Part shown: in pieces, positions 45,600 through 57,200 of the stretch
How the letters are laid out: each line of letters starts with the position of its first letter
Position numbering within the stretch: the first letter of the stretch is position 1
Origin: Bacteroidia bacterium
GTDB taxonomy: Bacteria; Bacteroidota; Bacteroidia; Bacteroidales; GWF2-35-48
DNA: 58,079 bases
Reading direction: 5' to 3'
Assembly (NCBI GenBank): GCA_016212695.1
Contig: JACREX010000117.1
Location: 1 to 58,079, forward strand
The notes under the pieces: model-generated
Databases searched by the model: none
What the model saw: the letters and a program-made list of their open reading frames with translations, nothing else
What the model was told of the DNA's origin: nothing
Translations under genes and position numbers: made by a program

Positions 45600-46784
45600 A
45601 TGAAAATTCTTGTCATATTGCCGCGCGTTCCTTATCCTCTTGAAAAAGGCGATAAACTGCGTGCTTTTAACCAGATAAAATACCTCTCAAAAAATCACCT
45701 GGTACATCTTTACGCCATAAATGACACGAAACTTCATAAAGATGCCATCCGTGTGCTGGGTTCATTTTGCTATTCGGTTACCCTGTTCAATATTTCAAAA
45801 ATTTCTATCATTATAAATGTCATTAAAGCGTATTTCACCGGAAAACCCTTGCAGGTAGGTTATTTTTATAATAAAAAAGCGCACAGGCAAATCCTTGAGG
45901 TGATTGAGAAAAACAAACCCGATCACATTTATTGCCAATTAGTGAGGGTCGCTGAATATGTTAAAGACCTGAAAATTCCAAAAACACTCGATTACCAGGA
46001 CGCATTTTCAAAAGGCGTTGAACGGAGAATTACCAATGCGCCGTTCTACAAGAAATTGATTTTTCAGATCGAATTCAAAAGGCTTCAGAAATACGAACAG
46101 TATATCTTCCCGTATTTTGATAATAAAACCATTATTTCAGAACAGGACAGGGAACATATTCAGCATCCGGAAAAAAATAATATATCTATCATTACGAATG
46201 GCGTTGACACGGACTATTTCAAACCTTTCGATGCAAAAAAAATATACGATTTGGTCTTTACAGGAAACATGAATTACCCGCCCAATATTGACGGCGCTGA
46301 ATTCCTTGCCAAAAATGTACTACCCCTGCTATTAAAAAAATATCCCTTCATCAAATTGCTGATAGCCGGGGCTTCTCCTTCAGCAAGAGTTCTCGCCTTA
46401 AAGTCGGAGAATGTAATAGTTTCCGGATGGGTTGACGATATGCGCAAGTGCTACGCTGAATCCCGTATTTTTATTGCCCCCATGCATCTGGGTATCGGCC
46501 TTCAGAATAAACTGCTCGAAGCAATGGCCATGCAAATCCCATGCATCACATCAGACCTTGCCAATAATGCCCTTAAAGCAGAAGATAATAAAGAAATATT
46601 GATTGGGAAAAACCCGGAAGATTATGTGCGGCATATTTCATATCTTACGGAAAATCCTGAAAAAGCGCAGGAACTGGCAATGAATGGCTATGCGTTTGTA
46701 ATAAAAAAATATAATTGGGATATTAACAATTCTGTGCTTGAACAAATTATCATCCATACTCCAAAACATACCAACAACCATTAG
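45600..46784 (+). CDS. Glycosyltransferase (GT4-like, resembles TIGR03087/PEP-CTERM-associated sugar transferases)
   Basis: MKILVILPRVPYPLEKGDKLRAFNQIKYLSKNH...IAPMHLGIGLQNKLLEAMAMQIPCITS. Confidence 0.85.
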   Translation: MKILVILPRVPYPLEKGDKLRAFNQIKYLSKNHLVHLYAINDTKLHKDAIRVLGSFCYSVTLFNISKISIIINVIKAYFTGKPLQVGYFYNKKAHRQILEVIEKNKPDHIYCQLVRVAEYVKDLKIPKTLDYQDAFSKGVERRITNAPFYKKLIFQIEFKRLQKYEQYIFPYFDNKTIISEQDREHIQHPEKNNISIITNGVDTDYFKPFDAKKIYDLVFTGNMNYPPNIDGAEFLAKNVLPLLLKKYPFIKLLIAGASPSARVLALKSENVIVSGWVDDMRKCYAESRIFIAPMHLGIGLQNKLLEAMAMQIPCITSDLANNALKAEDNKEILIGKNPEDYVRHISYLTENPEKAQELAMNGYAFVIKKYNWDINNSVLEQIIIHTPKHTNNH

Positions 46785-47064
46785 TTTTTTCAAACTTAAT
46801 TCTATTTTTGCGGTAGAATTACGAATCTGAACAATTCATAATTTATTTAAAGGGCATTTCTATAAACTGTTTTTTTCTCGTCCTTCCTTTGTCAGGATAA
46901 ACGCCGCCGCAAAGCCTGCCTGCGGTAGGCAGGTTCGCAAAGGAAATGCTTTTTAATATAAATACTTTGCGATCTTTGCGTCTTGGCGTGAATTTTTTTA
47001 TTTGTAGTTTTTAGAGGTTCCTTAAAATCTATTATTCTGTGAATACAAAACCGGAGGCATTGAA

Positions 47065-48309
47065 ATGAATGTAAAACTTAATACAATAGAAGAAGCGATA
47101 GAAGACATACGCCAGGGAAAAGTCATTATTGTGGTGGATGATAAAGACCGGGAAAACGAAGGCGACTTTGTTACTGCAGCAGAGCTGATCACTGACGAGA
47201 AAGTAAATTTCATGGCGAAACATGGCCGGGGACTTATTTGCGTTGCTATTACCGAAAAAAGATGCGAAGAGCTCGAACTGGAATTGATGGTTGGTAGAAA
47301 CACTTCGCTGCATGAAACAAATTTTACAGTTTCTGTTGACCTGATCGGCCATGGATGCACTACGGGAATATCTGCCGGAGACCGGGCAAAAACCATCAAA
47401 GCGCTGGTGGATGTAGCGACAAAGCCGGAAGATATGGCCCGGCCGGGACACATTTTCCCGTTAAAAGCCAAAGAGCGGGGCGTGTTACGCAGGGCAGGCC
47501 ATACCGAAGCGGTGGTAGATCTTACCCGGATGGCAGGATTGAAACCGGGAGGAGCTCTGGTTGAAATCATGAATGATGATGGCACTATGGCCAGGTTGCC
47601 CAACCTGTTAAAAATTGCCAAAAAATTCCGGATTAAAATAATTTCCATTGAAGATCTGATTGCATTTCGCCTGAAGTACGAAAGCCTTATTCAGAAAGGC
47701 GTAAAGGTGAAACTACCAACCTTTTTCGGCCAGTTTGAAATAATTGCATACAGACAGATATCGAATGGACTGGAACATGCAGCCCTGATAAAAGGGAAAT
47801 GGAAAATAAACGAACCTGTGATGGTAAGGGTTCATTCGTCGTGTATAACCGGCGATATTTTTCATTCCATGCGGTGCGATTGCGGCCAGCAGCTTGAAAA
47901 TGCCATCAGGATGATTGAAAAAGAAGGCAGGGGGGTAGTGCTGTATATGATGCAGGAAGGCAGGGGGATCGGACTATTTAATAAAATCATGACGTATAAA
48001 CTGCAGGAAGAAGGGATGGATACTGTAGAAGCAAATGTTGAACTGGGATTCCATTCTGATGAGCGCGATTACGGAATTGGCGCACAGATTTTGCGCGATA
48101 TTGGCGTGAGAAAGATCAGGCTGATTACCAATAACCCTGTGAAGCGTGCCGGGCTTGAAGGATACGGCCTTGAGATCGTAGAAATAGTTAGCAATGAAAT
48201 AATCCCTAATCCGTACAATGAGTTTTATCTGCAGACAAAGCGCGATAAGATGGGGCATTTGCTGAAGTTGAAAAAACCGAAAAAAAAAATCATTAAAAAA
48301 TCAAAATAA
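47065..48309 (+). CDS. ribBA: Bifunctional 3,4-dihydroxy-2-butanone-4-phosphate synthase / GTP cyclohydrolase II
   Basis: [69 protein letters not shown]. Confidence 0.97.
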   Translation: MNVKLNTIEEAIEDIRQGKVIIVVDDKDRENEGDFVTAAELITDEKVNFMAKHGRGLICVAITEKRCEELELELMVGRNTSLHETNFTVSVDLIGHGCTTGISAGDRAKTIKALVDVATKPEDMARPGHIFPLKAKERGVLRRAGHTEAVVDLTRMAGLKPGGALVEIMNDDGTMARLPNLLKIAKKFRIKIISIEDLIAFRLKYESLIQKGVKVKLPTFFGQFEIIAYRQISNGLEHAALIKGKWKINEPVMVRVHSSCITGDIFHSMRCDCGQQLENAIRMIEKEGRGVVLYMMQEGRGIGLFNKIMTYKLQEEGMDTVEANVELGFHSDERDYGIGAQILRDIGVRKIRLITNNPVKRAGLEGYGLEIVEIVSNEIIPNPYNEFYLQTKRDKMGHLLKLKKPKKKIIKKSK

Positions 48310-48312
48310 TAG

Positions 48313-48320
48313 TATATTTG
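48313..48320 (+). promoter_or_regulatory. Bacteroidota -7 box TATATTTG
   Basis: TAnnTTTG, 20 nt before the tRNA 5' end. Confidence 0.5.
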
Positions 48321-48340
48321 CACTCCCCAAAAATGAGGAT

Positions 48341-48414
48341 GGCGTGGTAGCTCAGCTGGTTAGAGCACATGATTCATAATCATGAGGTCGGCGGTTCAAG
48401 CCCGCCTCACGCTA
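48341..48414 (+). tRNA. tRNA-Met (CAT anticodon; elongator-like, tRNA-Ile2 not excluded)
   Basis: Cloverleaf: ggcgtgg / D arm gctcagctggttagagc / anticodon catga-ttCATaa-tcatg / T arm ggcgg-ttcaagc-ccgcc / tcacgct-a. Confidence 0.93.
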
Positions 48415-48429
48415 CACTGTTAAATAAAG

Positions 48430-48461
48430 CCTTTCAGAGTGTTTAGCCTTGAAAGGTTTTT
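48430..48461 (+). terminator. Intrinsic terminator downstream of tRNA
   Basis: CCTTTCA...TGAAAGG stem followed by TTTTT. Confidence 0.6.
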
Positions 48462-48522
48462 CCTTTCCCTGTTTTCAGCGTTGGGACACCCTGAAAAATT
48501 TTATTGACTATTTGATATAATT

Positions 48523-49635
48523 CTACAAAGTGACTTTTACTCCGATAGAGTGAATGCCCGAAAAAGGATTTGTATCCCTGTAAGAATAATCAATTGAAAC
48601 GGTAGAGCCTTTTTCTTTATTCATAGGTAACTGAACAGACACGCCGGCAGTAGGCCCGGTGAAAGCGGTTGCCCTGTCAGCGCTCTTGAAAACATCCTTT
48701 TCATAAACATATCCGCATCTGGCAAAAACAATCTCTCTCCAATTATACTCCAACCCCAAATGATACTGGTCGCGTGTAAACGAGTTTGAAGTAAAAGTTC
48801 CTGCTACGACAAGTTTATTATCAGATTTTACCTTTTTGGCAATGGTGTCAACTTTAGGCGTCAGATTAAAATGCAGCGAAAAACCTATTTTGATCAACGA
48901 GGGTAATTCAAATTCAGCCGATCTTTGTTCAAGCGTCATGCTCACACCCGATGGAACCGTACCTCTGAATGATAAACCATCTCCTTTATACATCATAGTC
49001 GGGCCGACATTTTTCATAGAAATACCGAATCGTAAATTATCCATTCTCCGGTTTCCGGCTTTATCTTTTCCAACACCGGTTACATATTGAATTCCTGCAT
49101 CAATAGCCACGCTGCTTGTACTCAGGTCTGATATGCCTCCTGTAACAATTTTTACCGCCATACCGCCGTAAATACTATTGGAAAATTCTTTTGAATAAGC
49201 AATCGCTATATTTGTATATTTAGGATTAAACTTCCCGATTCCGCCTTCCGGCGATTCAACGGTTCTGACATCAATGTCTCCGGCATCAAGCGTAACGCCC
49301 CATAAAGCCAATACGCCGGATTCGCCGACTTTCTGTGTCAGGCCAAATGAATTAAAATTCAATCCGGAACCTGTGAGCCATGAAGATCTTGCAAAAATCA
49401 ACTCGGTTCGTTTGGTGAAAGCGATACCCGCAACATTTGAATAGATTGCTTCCAGGCCTCTTACCGTAGCCATGTTTGCATCTGCCCATCCCGTGCTTCC
49501 GGCCCAGGGATTCACAAGCAATTCTGATGCGCCTGCAGAGCCTGCTCTTTGTTCGTTCCCGGCAAAGGTTGCATAAGGAATCACAAATGCTGCAAGAGCT
49601 ATGATTATCCGAAGTTTTATTGATATCTTTCTCAT
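48523..49635 (-). CDS. PorV/PorQ-family (FadL-like barrel) outer membrane protein
   Basis: RAGSAGASELLVNPWAGSTGWADANMATVRGLEAIYSNVAGIAFTKRTELIFARSSWL. Confidence 0.85.
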   Translation of the reverse strand: MRKISIKLRIIIALAAFVIPYATFAGNEQRAGSAGASELLVNPWAGSTGWADANMATVRGLEAIYSNVAGIAFTKRTELIFARSSWLTGSGLNFNSFGLTQKVGESGVLALWGVTLDAGDIDVRTVESPEGGIGKFNPKYTNIAIAYSKEFSNSIYGGMAVKIVTGGISDLSTSSVAIDAGIQYVTGVGKDKAGNRRMDNLRFGISMKNVGPTMMYKGDGLSFRGTVPSGVSMTLEQRSAEFELPSLIKIGFSLHFNLTPKVDTIAKKVKSDNKLVVAGTFTSNSFTRDQYHLGLEYNWREIVFARCGYVYEKDVFKSADRATAFTGPTAGVSVQLPMNKEKGSTVSIDYSYRDTNPFSGIHSIGVKVTL

Positions 49636-49661
49636 AATCTCAAAAATTAATAATTTTTTAA

Positions 49662-52600
49662 TTAAAATGCATTCAGGTCAATGGGCCTGAGCGCACCAAA
49701 CCATTTAACAATCTTTTCGCCAAAATCTGCTTTTATATGAATAATATATAATCCGCTGGAAATAGATATACCATAATTATTCTTAAGGTCCCATTCAATA
49801 ATCGTGGATTCGTTATCTTTATTGAACTTCCTTACTAATGTTCCATTTACTGTAAATATTGTAACCGTACATTTCTTAGGCAAATTGATAATTTTAACTA
49901 AGTTGTCTGTCTGATTCAATTCATAGGAATTGTAGCCATAGTACGGATTCGGAACAACACCGATGAGGTTCAGGGCATTTTCAGCAGTCGGGATGTCATT
50001 CGTTACAGCATTGAGATTGGTTGTTTTAAACCTGTACATCGGGAAATTTGCATTTTCAGCAATTGCAGTATCAACCGCCCATGTTTTGTATCCTTTGCGA
50101 TAGGGTTTGGCAACTCTGAGCCTGATTTTTACTTCTGTTAAAGGAGTATTACCATCCTTTAATTCAACGCCCGGCGCCAATATGGGTATCCCAACCCACC
50201 AGGGCGTGGCCATATACCTTCGCCTGTTGGGCCCGTCAGAATTTTTCAGATATTCGTAAGCAAACCAGCCTTCATCATAGTTCGCCATATACACTGAATC
50301 GTTTGGATTAGACGTAGACAGATCGGGAAGGCGAAGATACTGAGATCCGGGCCTGTTATAAACCGGATTGCCGATTACATACACATAATGTTTGCCTCCG
50401 AATATCGCAGACTCTCCAAGATAAGAATATGCCTGCGATGTGGGATTCCATATCATATCGTTTCCATGAGCGCCTATAAGCCAGGAGTCTTCGCCATACA
50501 TCATATTTAATCTTTGCCCGGTTTCAACGTCAATGGCATAACCGGGAAAATATCCCATTCCTGTCGGCTGGGTACCATTTGCCGTTGCTTCTGTTGTATT
50601 TGTATTTCCATCGCGGTCAACAGACGGACTTCTGCGCAGGTCAAATTTTTCGGCATTGCCGATTGATAATTGCTTATCGTCATTCATCTCAATAACCGGG
50701 CATCTTGTCCATTTTGATTTATCAGGCGTTATCACAATGTCAACGCTGTTAAGGCCGGTTGCTACAATACCATCGGGCCTTTTATAATCAATATATTGAG
50801 GAGAAAATGATGTTTTATATCCAGGGCCGTCTCTGTACATTGAAGTAAGGAAATAAGGCGCCCATCCTCCGTTGATAAGCTTCTCATAAGCTTGTGAGGG
50901 ATCCCAAAAAATAGTAGCATCGCCAACAGTATAACCATAATCATTATTATCCCCGTAATCAGTATCGGTAAAAGAACCCGAACGTATCCAGTTTTGTGAT
51001 TTTACAACAGATGCATCCAAATTTTCACCATCCTCATCGGGCAGCCAGTATAACCATGTCTTTGATTCATCGGAGTTGACGGTTGAAGATTCAATAACCC
51101 CATTATTATCAACAGGCCCCAGAACCATGCTTTTTGTTGTCGGATCTTCATAATATCCCGGGATGTTTACCTGTTTTGTCAACATAAAACCTACCTGCTG
51201 GATTCTTATAGAGATACCCCATTCAATAATAATTTTTTCATCATCTAATGATATCCATTGATCAGAGTTAATAGTATCATTTTTTGAATTCACAACATAC
51301 CATTTGGCTTTTTTTATCAGCCCATTTTTTTTGGTTTCGGCAAGAGTTACTGAATTTGTAGTACAATATTCAATCCCGTTAGTATCCATTTTTAATGTAT
51401 AATGATCATCAACAATATTTAAAGGATCTATTACCTGAACGTCAATAGGGCCTTTTCCGCTTTTATAAACAGGATGTAATGATTTCCACGGAGATCCGGA
51501 TAAAATCTGGGCAATAGTGGAGTCGGTAAGATCAAGGTTATTGGCGCCATTGCCATGGCCTTCAACCTGGGTGATCTCAACGCCGTCGCCATATTCGCTG
51601 TTAATAATGGTACCGCCATTTTCAGGAGTGTTGATATGAGGAATCACCTCGTAAATTTTAATGGCTCCATCCGATCCTTTTCTGCCTGCTTTATAAGGCA
51701 TTTTCTGGCCGAAATAGGTATCCGGGTTATTCTGATCGTATTCCTGGTATGAATTATAAGCGTAAGCTATAGCGACATAATAGTATTTTTTATTATTAAC
51801 TAACCTTTTATCGCCCTGGGCAAAAACATCCTCGGTGAGAACAAACGAATGCTTTACTCCTTCATCGGAGCCGCTCACCTCGAGAACAGGGACATTGGCC
51901 TGCATGTCATCGGACCATGTATAATTAACCAATTTGCTCACAGCATCTTTAATATCGCACTGGAATACCAACCTGGCTTTGCTCACATCATGAAACTCGG
52001 CTGTGGATACATCTTTATCCACTAACTGGAATACCTGGTATCCCTGGAACCTGTAATATTTGTCGCAATCAAGCTGCACTCCGCTTATCATCGGGCAAAC
52101 AATGAAAGGATCTTTTTGTAAATATTGTTCAAGGTAGTTGTTGGAACCCGGTTTATTCCAGATATGGAAAATCAACTGCTTGTTCATTTCCAGGATATGA
52201 AGTTCCGGGGCATCGGGCCCGTCAAGAACTTTAAAACAGTTTTCAAACAATTTCTGCGCTTTATCATCGGCCATCTGTACACATTTTACAGATTCATATT
52301 CATCTCCTGATGTCGCCCTTGCCCAAACCGCTCCGACAGTAATATCGTTGACAGCTCCGGGTTCAAGGGTAAACGGTCCTGCAGATTGCATCAATCTTCT
52401 GTCAGCAACAGGATTGCTTTCGCCTTTCTCGCACCAGCCCAATGTGGGATTGGTAGGCGCGGGCGGAGGATTACCGGCTGTTCCCCAGTCGCAATCATCC
52501 GTTGTTCCGGGAAACATAAAGTCTGTTACCGTACCGGTTGCAGATCGGCCGGTTCCACCAAAAGTCAACCTTAAACCATCCTTCCAGTAACCCCTCAGAT

Positions 52601-53963
52601 ACTGGTAATACTGAACTGCAATATCAGGGTCACACATGTCGGGACAACCTCCGTTGTTAAAATAGATGTACCGTCTCATACCCCAACGTTCATTATCAAT
52701 GATACCATCGCCAAAATTCAAACCATTGATATTGCCATTCAGGAAATCGCCTGCATCAACATATTCTTTCTTACCTGTTGCAGGATTATACCTGTAACCT
52801 TTATCACAATGAAGGAGGCCTTCATTATCCCAGTTTGAAAGGTCGTCCACTCCATTGGCATCCTGATAAGGGCCTTCGAAGAAATCAACGCCGACAGCCG
52901 GGGGCGGAGGATTTGGCCCTCCATATGCTTCAGGTTGCCCGGTGCCGTCAATTGACAGGCCATTATAACAATAACCTAAACCCCTGTTAACATCGCAGCC
53001 TACATAGTCGTCGTAAGCATAACCCAGATCGGCATCAACCCATACCCCGAAATACGTTTCAATCAAAGTATAGGTTGACCGGTTGATAAGGGCATAGTTA
53101 TAAAATGTCATATTATTGAGTTCATCGTTGGTGGCAAAAGCAAATGCCTGCGCCCTGATCTCAAAACCAATGGCTTCTCCTTTGGTTTCGGTATGCAGAT
53201 TTCCCCTGTCATTATACACCCACCATAAAGACTGGTCGCCATATAAGCGGGGTTTTCTTAATTCACGCGTTGTTCCGCAGGGTAATGAATTATCTAAGTC
53301 AAAGAAGGGATAGTCGCCATCGTAGGGATTATAGCTTCCGTCATTATTATTATCGTAAAAAGGAGCGAGATACGCGTCGTATCCGCCGCTGGGGCCGTGA
53401 GCGGGCCAGTTTGAAATAATATTGGGTACCTGGTAACCAGGAAAATCTTTTACTCTTGTAGCAGCATCAGATCTGTACCAGGAACGGAACTGCGACACTT
53501 CATTTTTTGTAATTATAAAATGATGATCGTATGCTAAGCAAATATCCGGAGAAACTGAAGCCTGCGCTTCTCCGCCGGTGATCAGCGGGCCGGGCCAATA
53601 ATCCACGCCTTCCTGCCTATACCTCATACCGGCAAGTTTTAACTGGCCATTAACGTCTGTACCCCCGATCCAGATTGCAGTGGCAAAAAAGCAAGTTTTC
53701 CCGGAACCTTTCGGCACTTCGTACTTGGCTTTTCCCTGTAGATCCCACCACATATCTCCGCCTGTATGGATCAGCGCCCTGACATTATTCAGCTCCAAGT
53801 ATGTGGAACCGGAAGCAGGCGCACAACCGGCCGTTACCTCGTTATTGGATTTCGGTTTACCCTGGCCGTTATTTTCCGTTCCCCTTAATTTATCGGCATA
53901 TATCCGGTTACAGATAAATACTCCTAAAATACTTATGATTACTAATTTCTTTAAGGTATTCAT
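49662..53963 (-). CDS. Large secreted T9SS type A substrate (1433 aa)
   Basis: Signal peptide; C-terminal GVVPNPYYGYNSYELNQTDNLVKIINLPKKCTVTIFTVNGTLVRKFNKDNES...ISSGLYIIHIKAD. Confidence 0.85.
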   Translation of the reverse strand: MNTLKKLVIISILGVFICNRIYADKLRGTENNGQGKPKSNNEVTAGCAPASGSTYLELNNVRALIHTGGDMWWDLQGKAKYEVPKGSGKTCFFATAIWIGGTDVNGQLKLAGMRYRQEGVDYWPGPLITGGEAQASVSPDICLAYDHHFIITKNEVSQFRSWYRSDAATRVKDFPGYQVPNIISNWPAHGPSGGYDAYLAPFYDNNNDGSYNPYDGDYPFFDLDNSLPCGTTRELRKPRLYGDQSLWWVYNDRGNLHTETKGEAIGFEIRAQAFAFATNDELNNMTFYNYALINRSTYTLIETYFGVWVDADLGYAYDDYVGCDVNRGLGYCYNGLSIDGTGQPEAYGGPNPPPPAVGVDFFEGPYQDANGVDDLSNWDNEGLLHCDKGYRYNPATGKKEYVDAGDFLNGNINGLNFGDGIIDNERWGMRRYIYFNNGGCPDMCDPDIAVQYYQYLRGYWKDGLRLTFGGTGRSATGTVTDFMFPGTTDDCDWGTAGNPPPAPTNPTLGWCEKGESNPVADRRLMQSAGPFTLEPGAVNDITVGAVWARATSGDEYESVKCVQMADDKAQKLFENCFKVLDGPDAPELHILEMNKQLIFHIWNKPGSNNYLEQYLQKDPFIVCPMISGVQLDCDKYYRFQGYQVFQLVDKDVSTAEFHDVSKARLVFQCDIKDAVSKLVNYTWSDDMQANVPVLEVSGSDEGVKHSFVLTEDVFAQGDKRLVNNKKYYYVAIAYAYNSYQEYDQNNPDTYFGQKMPYKAGRKGSDGAIKIYEVIPHINTPENGGTIINSEYGDGVEITQVEGHGNGANNLDLTDSTIAQILSGSPWKSLHPVYKSGKGPIDVQVIDPLNIVDDHYTLKMDTNGIEYCTTNSVTLAETKKNGLIKKAKWYVVNSKNDTINSDQWISLDDEKIIIEWGISIRIQQVGFMLTKQVNIPGYYEDPTTKSMVLGPVDNNGVIESSTVNSDESKTWLYWLPDEDGENLDASVVKSQNWIRSGSFTDTDYGDNNDYGYTVGDATIFWDPSQAYEKLINGGWAPYFLTSMYRDGPGYKTSFSPQYIDYKRPDGIVATGLNSVDIVITPDKSKWTRCPVIEMNDDKQLSIGNAEKFDLRRSPSVDRDGNTNTTEATANGTQPTGMGYFPGYAIDVETGQRLNMMYGEDSWLIGAHGNDMIWNPTSQAYSYLGESAIFGGKHYVYVIGNPVYNRPGSQYLRLPDLSTSNPNDSVYMANYDEGWFAYEYLKNSDGPNRRRYMATPWWVGIPILAPGVELKDGNTPLTEVKIRLRVAKPYRKGYKTWAVDTAIAENANFPMYRFKTTNLNAVTNDIPTAENALNLIGVVPNPYYGYNSYELNQTDNLVKIINLPKKCTVTIFTVNGTLVRKFNKDNESTIIEWDLKNNYGISISSGLYIIHIKADFGEKIVKWFGALRPIDLNAF

Positions 53964-54105
53964 TGTTTTTACAATTTGTGATTTTTTTGACTAGTGACTT
54001 ATGATTTTTACTTCTTCATTCGTTATTCTATTGTTCATTATTCCTTTTTAGGTCATAAGTGAAATCCATTGATAAAATAATTTTCACCGATTTTTTGCCC
54101 ATGAT

Positions 54106-54166
54106 CCCTAAAGGGAAATCGTTGAAAATCAGCCTCCCTTTAGGGCAGGGGCTAATGCTGATTTTC
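54106..54166. repeat. REP-like element
   Basis: tccctaaaggga palindrome plus GAAAATCAGC (54124-54133) / GCTGATTTTC (54157-54166) inverted repeat enclosing cctccctttagggcagggg. Confidence 0.65.
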
Positions 54167-54226
54167 TAAATCAACTGTTTTAACCCATGCCCCCTTTTTA
54201 TCCTGTTTTAATATATTTGTAACTAA

Positions 54227-57200
54227 TTAAAAACCAAATTGAACGCCCAGCCATATTCTCCTCGGCTGAACATAACTTCCGGGATTATTTACCGACATGG
54301 AATAATAGTTCCTGTAAGCCTCAGGATCATTCCTGCTGTTAATAAACGACTGGTTCTGAGGCGCTGTTAAATAACCGTTATCATCCGGGTTTCCTGTGGT
54401 TGAGTACACTGCTATATAATTCTTTGCATTTAATATATTAGATATCTCCATGTAAACATTCAGCATGGTATTCCTTCTTTTTTCACCTTCGCCGAAAGTC
54501 AACAATAAATCTTTGTCAATCCTAATGCTCATAGATGTATTCCATGGCATGCGGGATCCATTAATAGAGCCGATCAGGGTATTACCGCCAATAAGCCTTT
54601 TGCTGTAAGGCGTTCCTGAACCGCTGCTGATAATCAGGTTGACCCCTGCATTTTCAAAAACTCTCCTTCCCCATTGCGGGCCATCGTAAGGAATACCGCT
54701 TGCTTTACCGTCGAAACGATAGTCAAGAGTAACATTGATGGCATGCCTCTGGTCGAAATCCGTAGGGATTGTTGTCCTCAGGTTTGGCTGGTTTGCTTTG
54801 ATAAGGCTGATGCTTGTTTCCAAATCGGAACCTGTGGCATTTGCAAATTGCAATGTATAGTTTGCCCTTAACTGAACATTATAGGTTCTCCTTAAATCAT
54901 ACTGCAATGTAACCCCTTTAACGGTTCCGAAATCTAAGTTACCATATGTCATATAATTTGTAGGATACGCGCCATAATAATTAATAACCTGCTGCATATC
55001 CCTCATTTCCCTGTAAAAAGCCGACAGTTTCAACGAAGAAGTATTACCGAGTTTCTGCTGGAACCCCAATTCATAATCAATGGTTTTTTCCGACATCTGG
55101 TCCGGGTTATTAATCGGGTTTTGTTTGATATTCGGGTTATCAATAAATAAATACTGAACAGGGTTTAGCCGGTTGTAATACGAAGGCCTCTTGGATAAAA
55201 TATCGTAGTGGGCAAAGAAGAGGGCTTCGTCAGAAATAGGGAATGAGAATGAGATACGCGGCATAAAAATAGCCTGGGGTTCATAATCTTTAAATGCTTT
55301 TGCATCTAATTTCGCATCTGCATTTACAAGATATGGAGCTATACCTGTTGCCGAAAAAAGCGCCGTGGGGTCGTTTATTTCAGTACCGTCTTTTGAATAC
55401 CATGTTTTTCCGTCACGGTAACCTACTATGCTTGTCGGATTATCAATGTTATCTACATATACCACATAATCACCGCCTATGTTTGCAGGATGCCCCGGCG
55501 TCAGTAATCCATCCGGATCAGTATCGCCGGCTTTGTAAGTTTCATAAAAACAATAGGGGTCTTTCAATACCATCTGGTTTGCATCATACCGGTCTATACG
55601 CATCCCTATATTAAAAATAAGGTCGTTGAATGCAAATTTATCCTGTATATACCCGGCTACGTATGTAGGCTGAAACGGAGCGATTTCTCTCTTATACCGC
55701 AGGTTGCCATTCTCATCTGTAAAGGTTGCAGTAAAGAAATCATTCAAACTGGGTTTACCCGATAATTTCCTGCCGTGATGGTCAAAGCCAAAATAGCTGA
55801 CAAGAGAAACCCCGTTATTTAACAATTCATCGGCGCTGAAATAATCAATTGAAAACTCCGAGGGGTCATACGAGTCCACATCCACATAATCATTCATGGT
55901 ATTACCGTCAACCGGAAGGCCTAAGTGTTTTCTGAAATTAATGTCAAACAAAGCCTGTTCGGATTTATTATACAACCTGTTATAATATATTGTATCCTGG
56001 AATACGCCGTTTGCATCATAAATAGGGTTAGGATCACTTAAATCTAACTGGATCATGTGATTATTCATAAGCTGCCGTGCCGTGGTCCAAAGGCCCACAG
56101 GATCATTAACGCTAAAAGCGGAACTCGACCTCTGTTCAAATTCAAAGCCCAGAGACAGTTCATGGTCTTTAACATCGGCAGAACCGCTTGCTGTGATGCG
56201 GAACTGGGAACTGGCGCTATGAGAGTACCCATTATAAGGAGTGCCCGGGCTGTTCCATATACTATATACTGCAGGAATGGCATCGCCGTTTAGCAGGCCG
56301 TTACCCATCTGAATATCGGTTAAATTCATATGATAGTACCATTCCGGGTACAAATTATAATATTGCTGGGTATATAAAGATCCTTCCCTGTTATATTCCG
56401 AAGGCTGAAATGTTACAGCGGTATCCATGAAACCATTGTGAATCCATCCGGTCAGGCCATTTGGTCCAAGAGAACCCGAAGTATCGGTTCCCCACTGGTA
56501 CGATCTTACCCTGTAGGTTTTAAACTTACCGATGTTTCCATATTTAAAAAAATTGTCTTTGTGATCAGGGTCCTGTGTATAGGAACTTACCCTTGAATAA
56601 TCGGCCTGTATGGAATAGAATGCATTTTTAATGAGAGAAGCAGATTTTTTTTCCTGCTCTTCGCTCTGGTTCGAAAATTTCTGGGTCAGTCTTGCATAAA
56701 TCCTCCAGTTATTCGACTTTACCTGCGGATTATTATACCAGTTGAAAAGCTGGAAACTATAATTGAAAGCATGATAATTAACATACTGGTATGTACCGCC
56801 TACGGTAATGTTGAAATTCTTTGAAGGCTGATAGTCTATTTTCCCTGCAACCTTCAGGTTATATTCATTTGCATTTAACGAAGTTTTTATTTTTTCAAAA
56901 TTTTCGCTTCTCAAAAATTCCGCATTCATAAGCGATCCCTGGAAAAAACCTCCGGTTGCGACGCCTGCTTTTCTCAGGGGGTGGTTCGATATGCTGTCTA
57001 ATATATCATCTTTCACTTTCCATCGGCCGAGAATAGAGGGGGCATTATCTTTTTCATATGTGAATTCTGTGGATAGTAAGAAACCCAGCAATGCTTTCTT
57101 GGAGGCAGAACCTTCTTCTTTTTTAACATATAAAGGCCCCATAAGGTTTAAGCCGACTATAGTGCTTCCAAAAGCATCTAAGAACTGTGTTGTCTGCAAT

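Noticed and set aside
48341-48520. tRNA-associated integration site
   Set aside because: No integrase, no duplicated tRNA 3' end seen in the window, and downstream genes look native.
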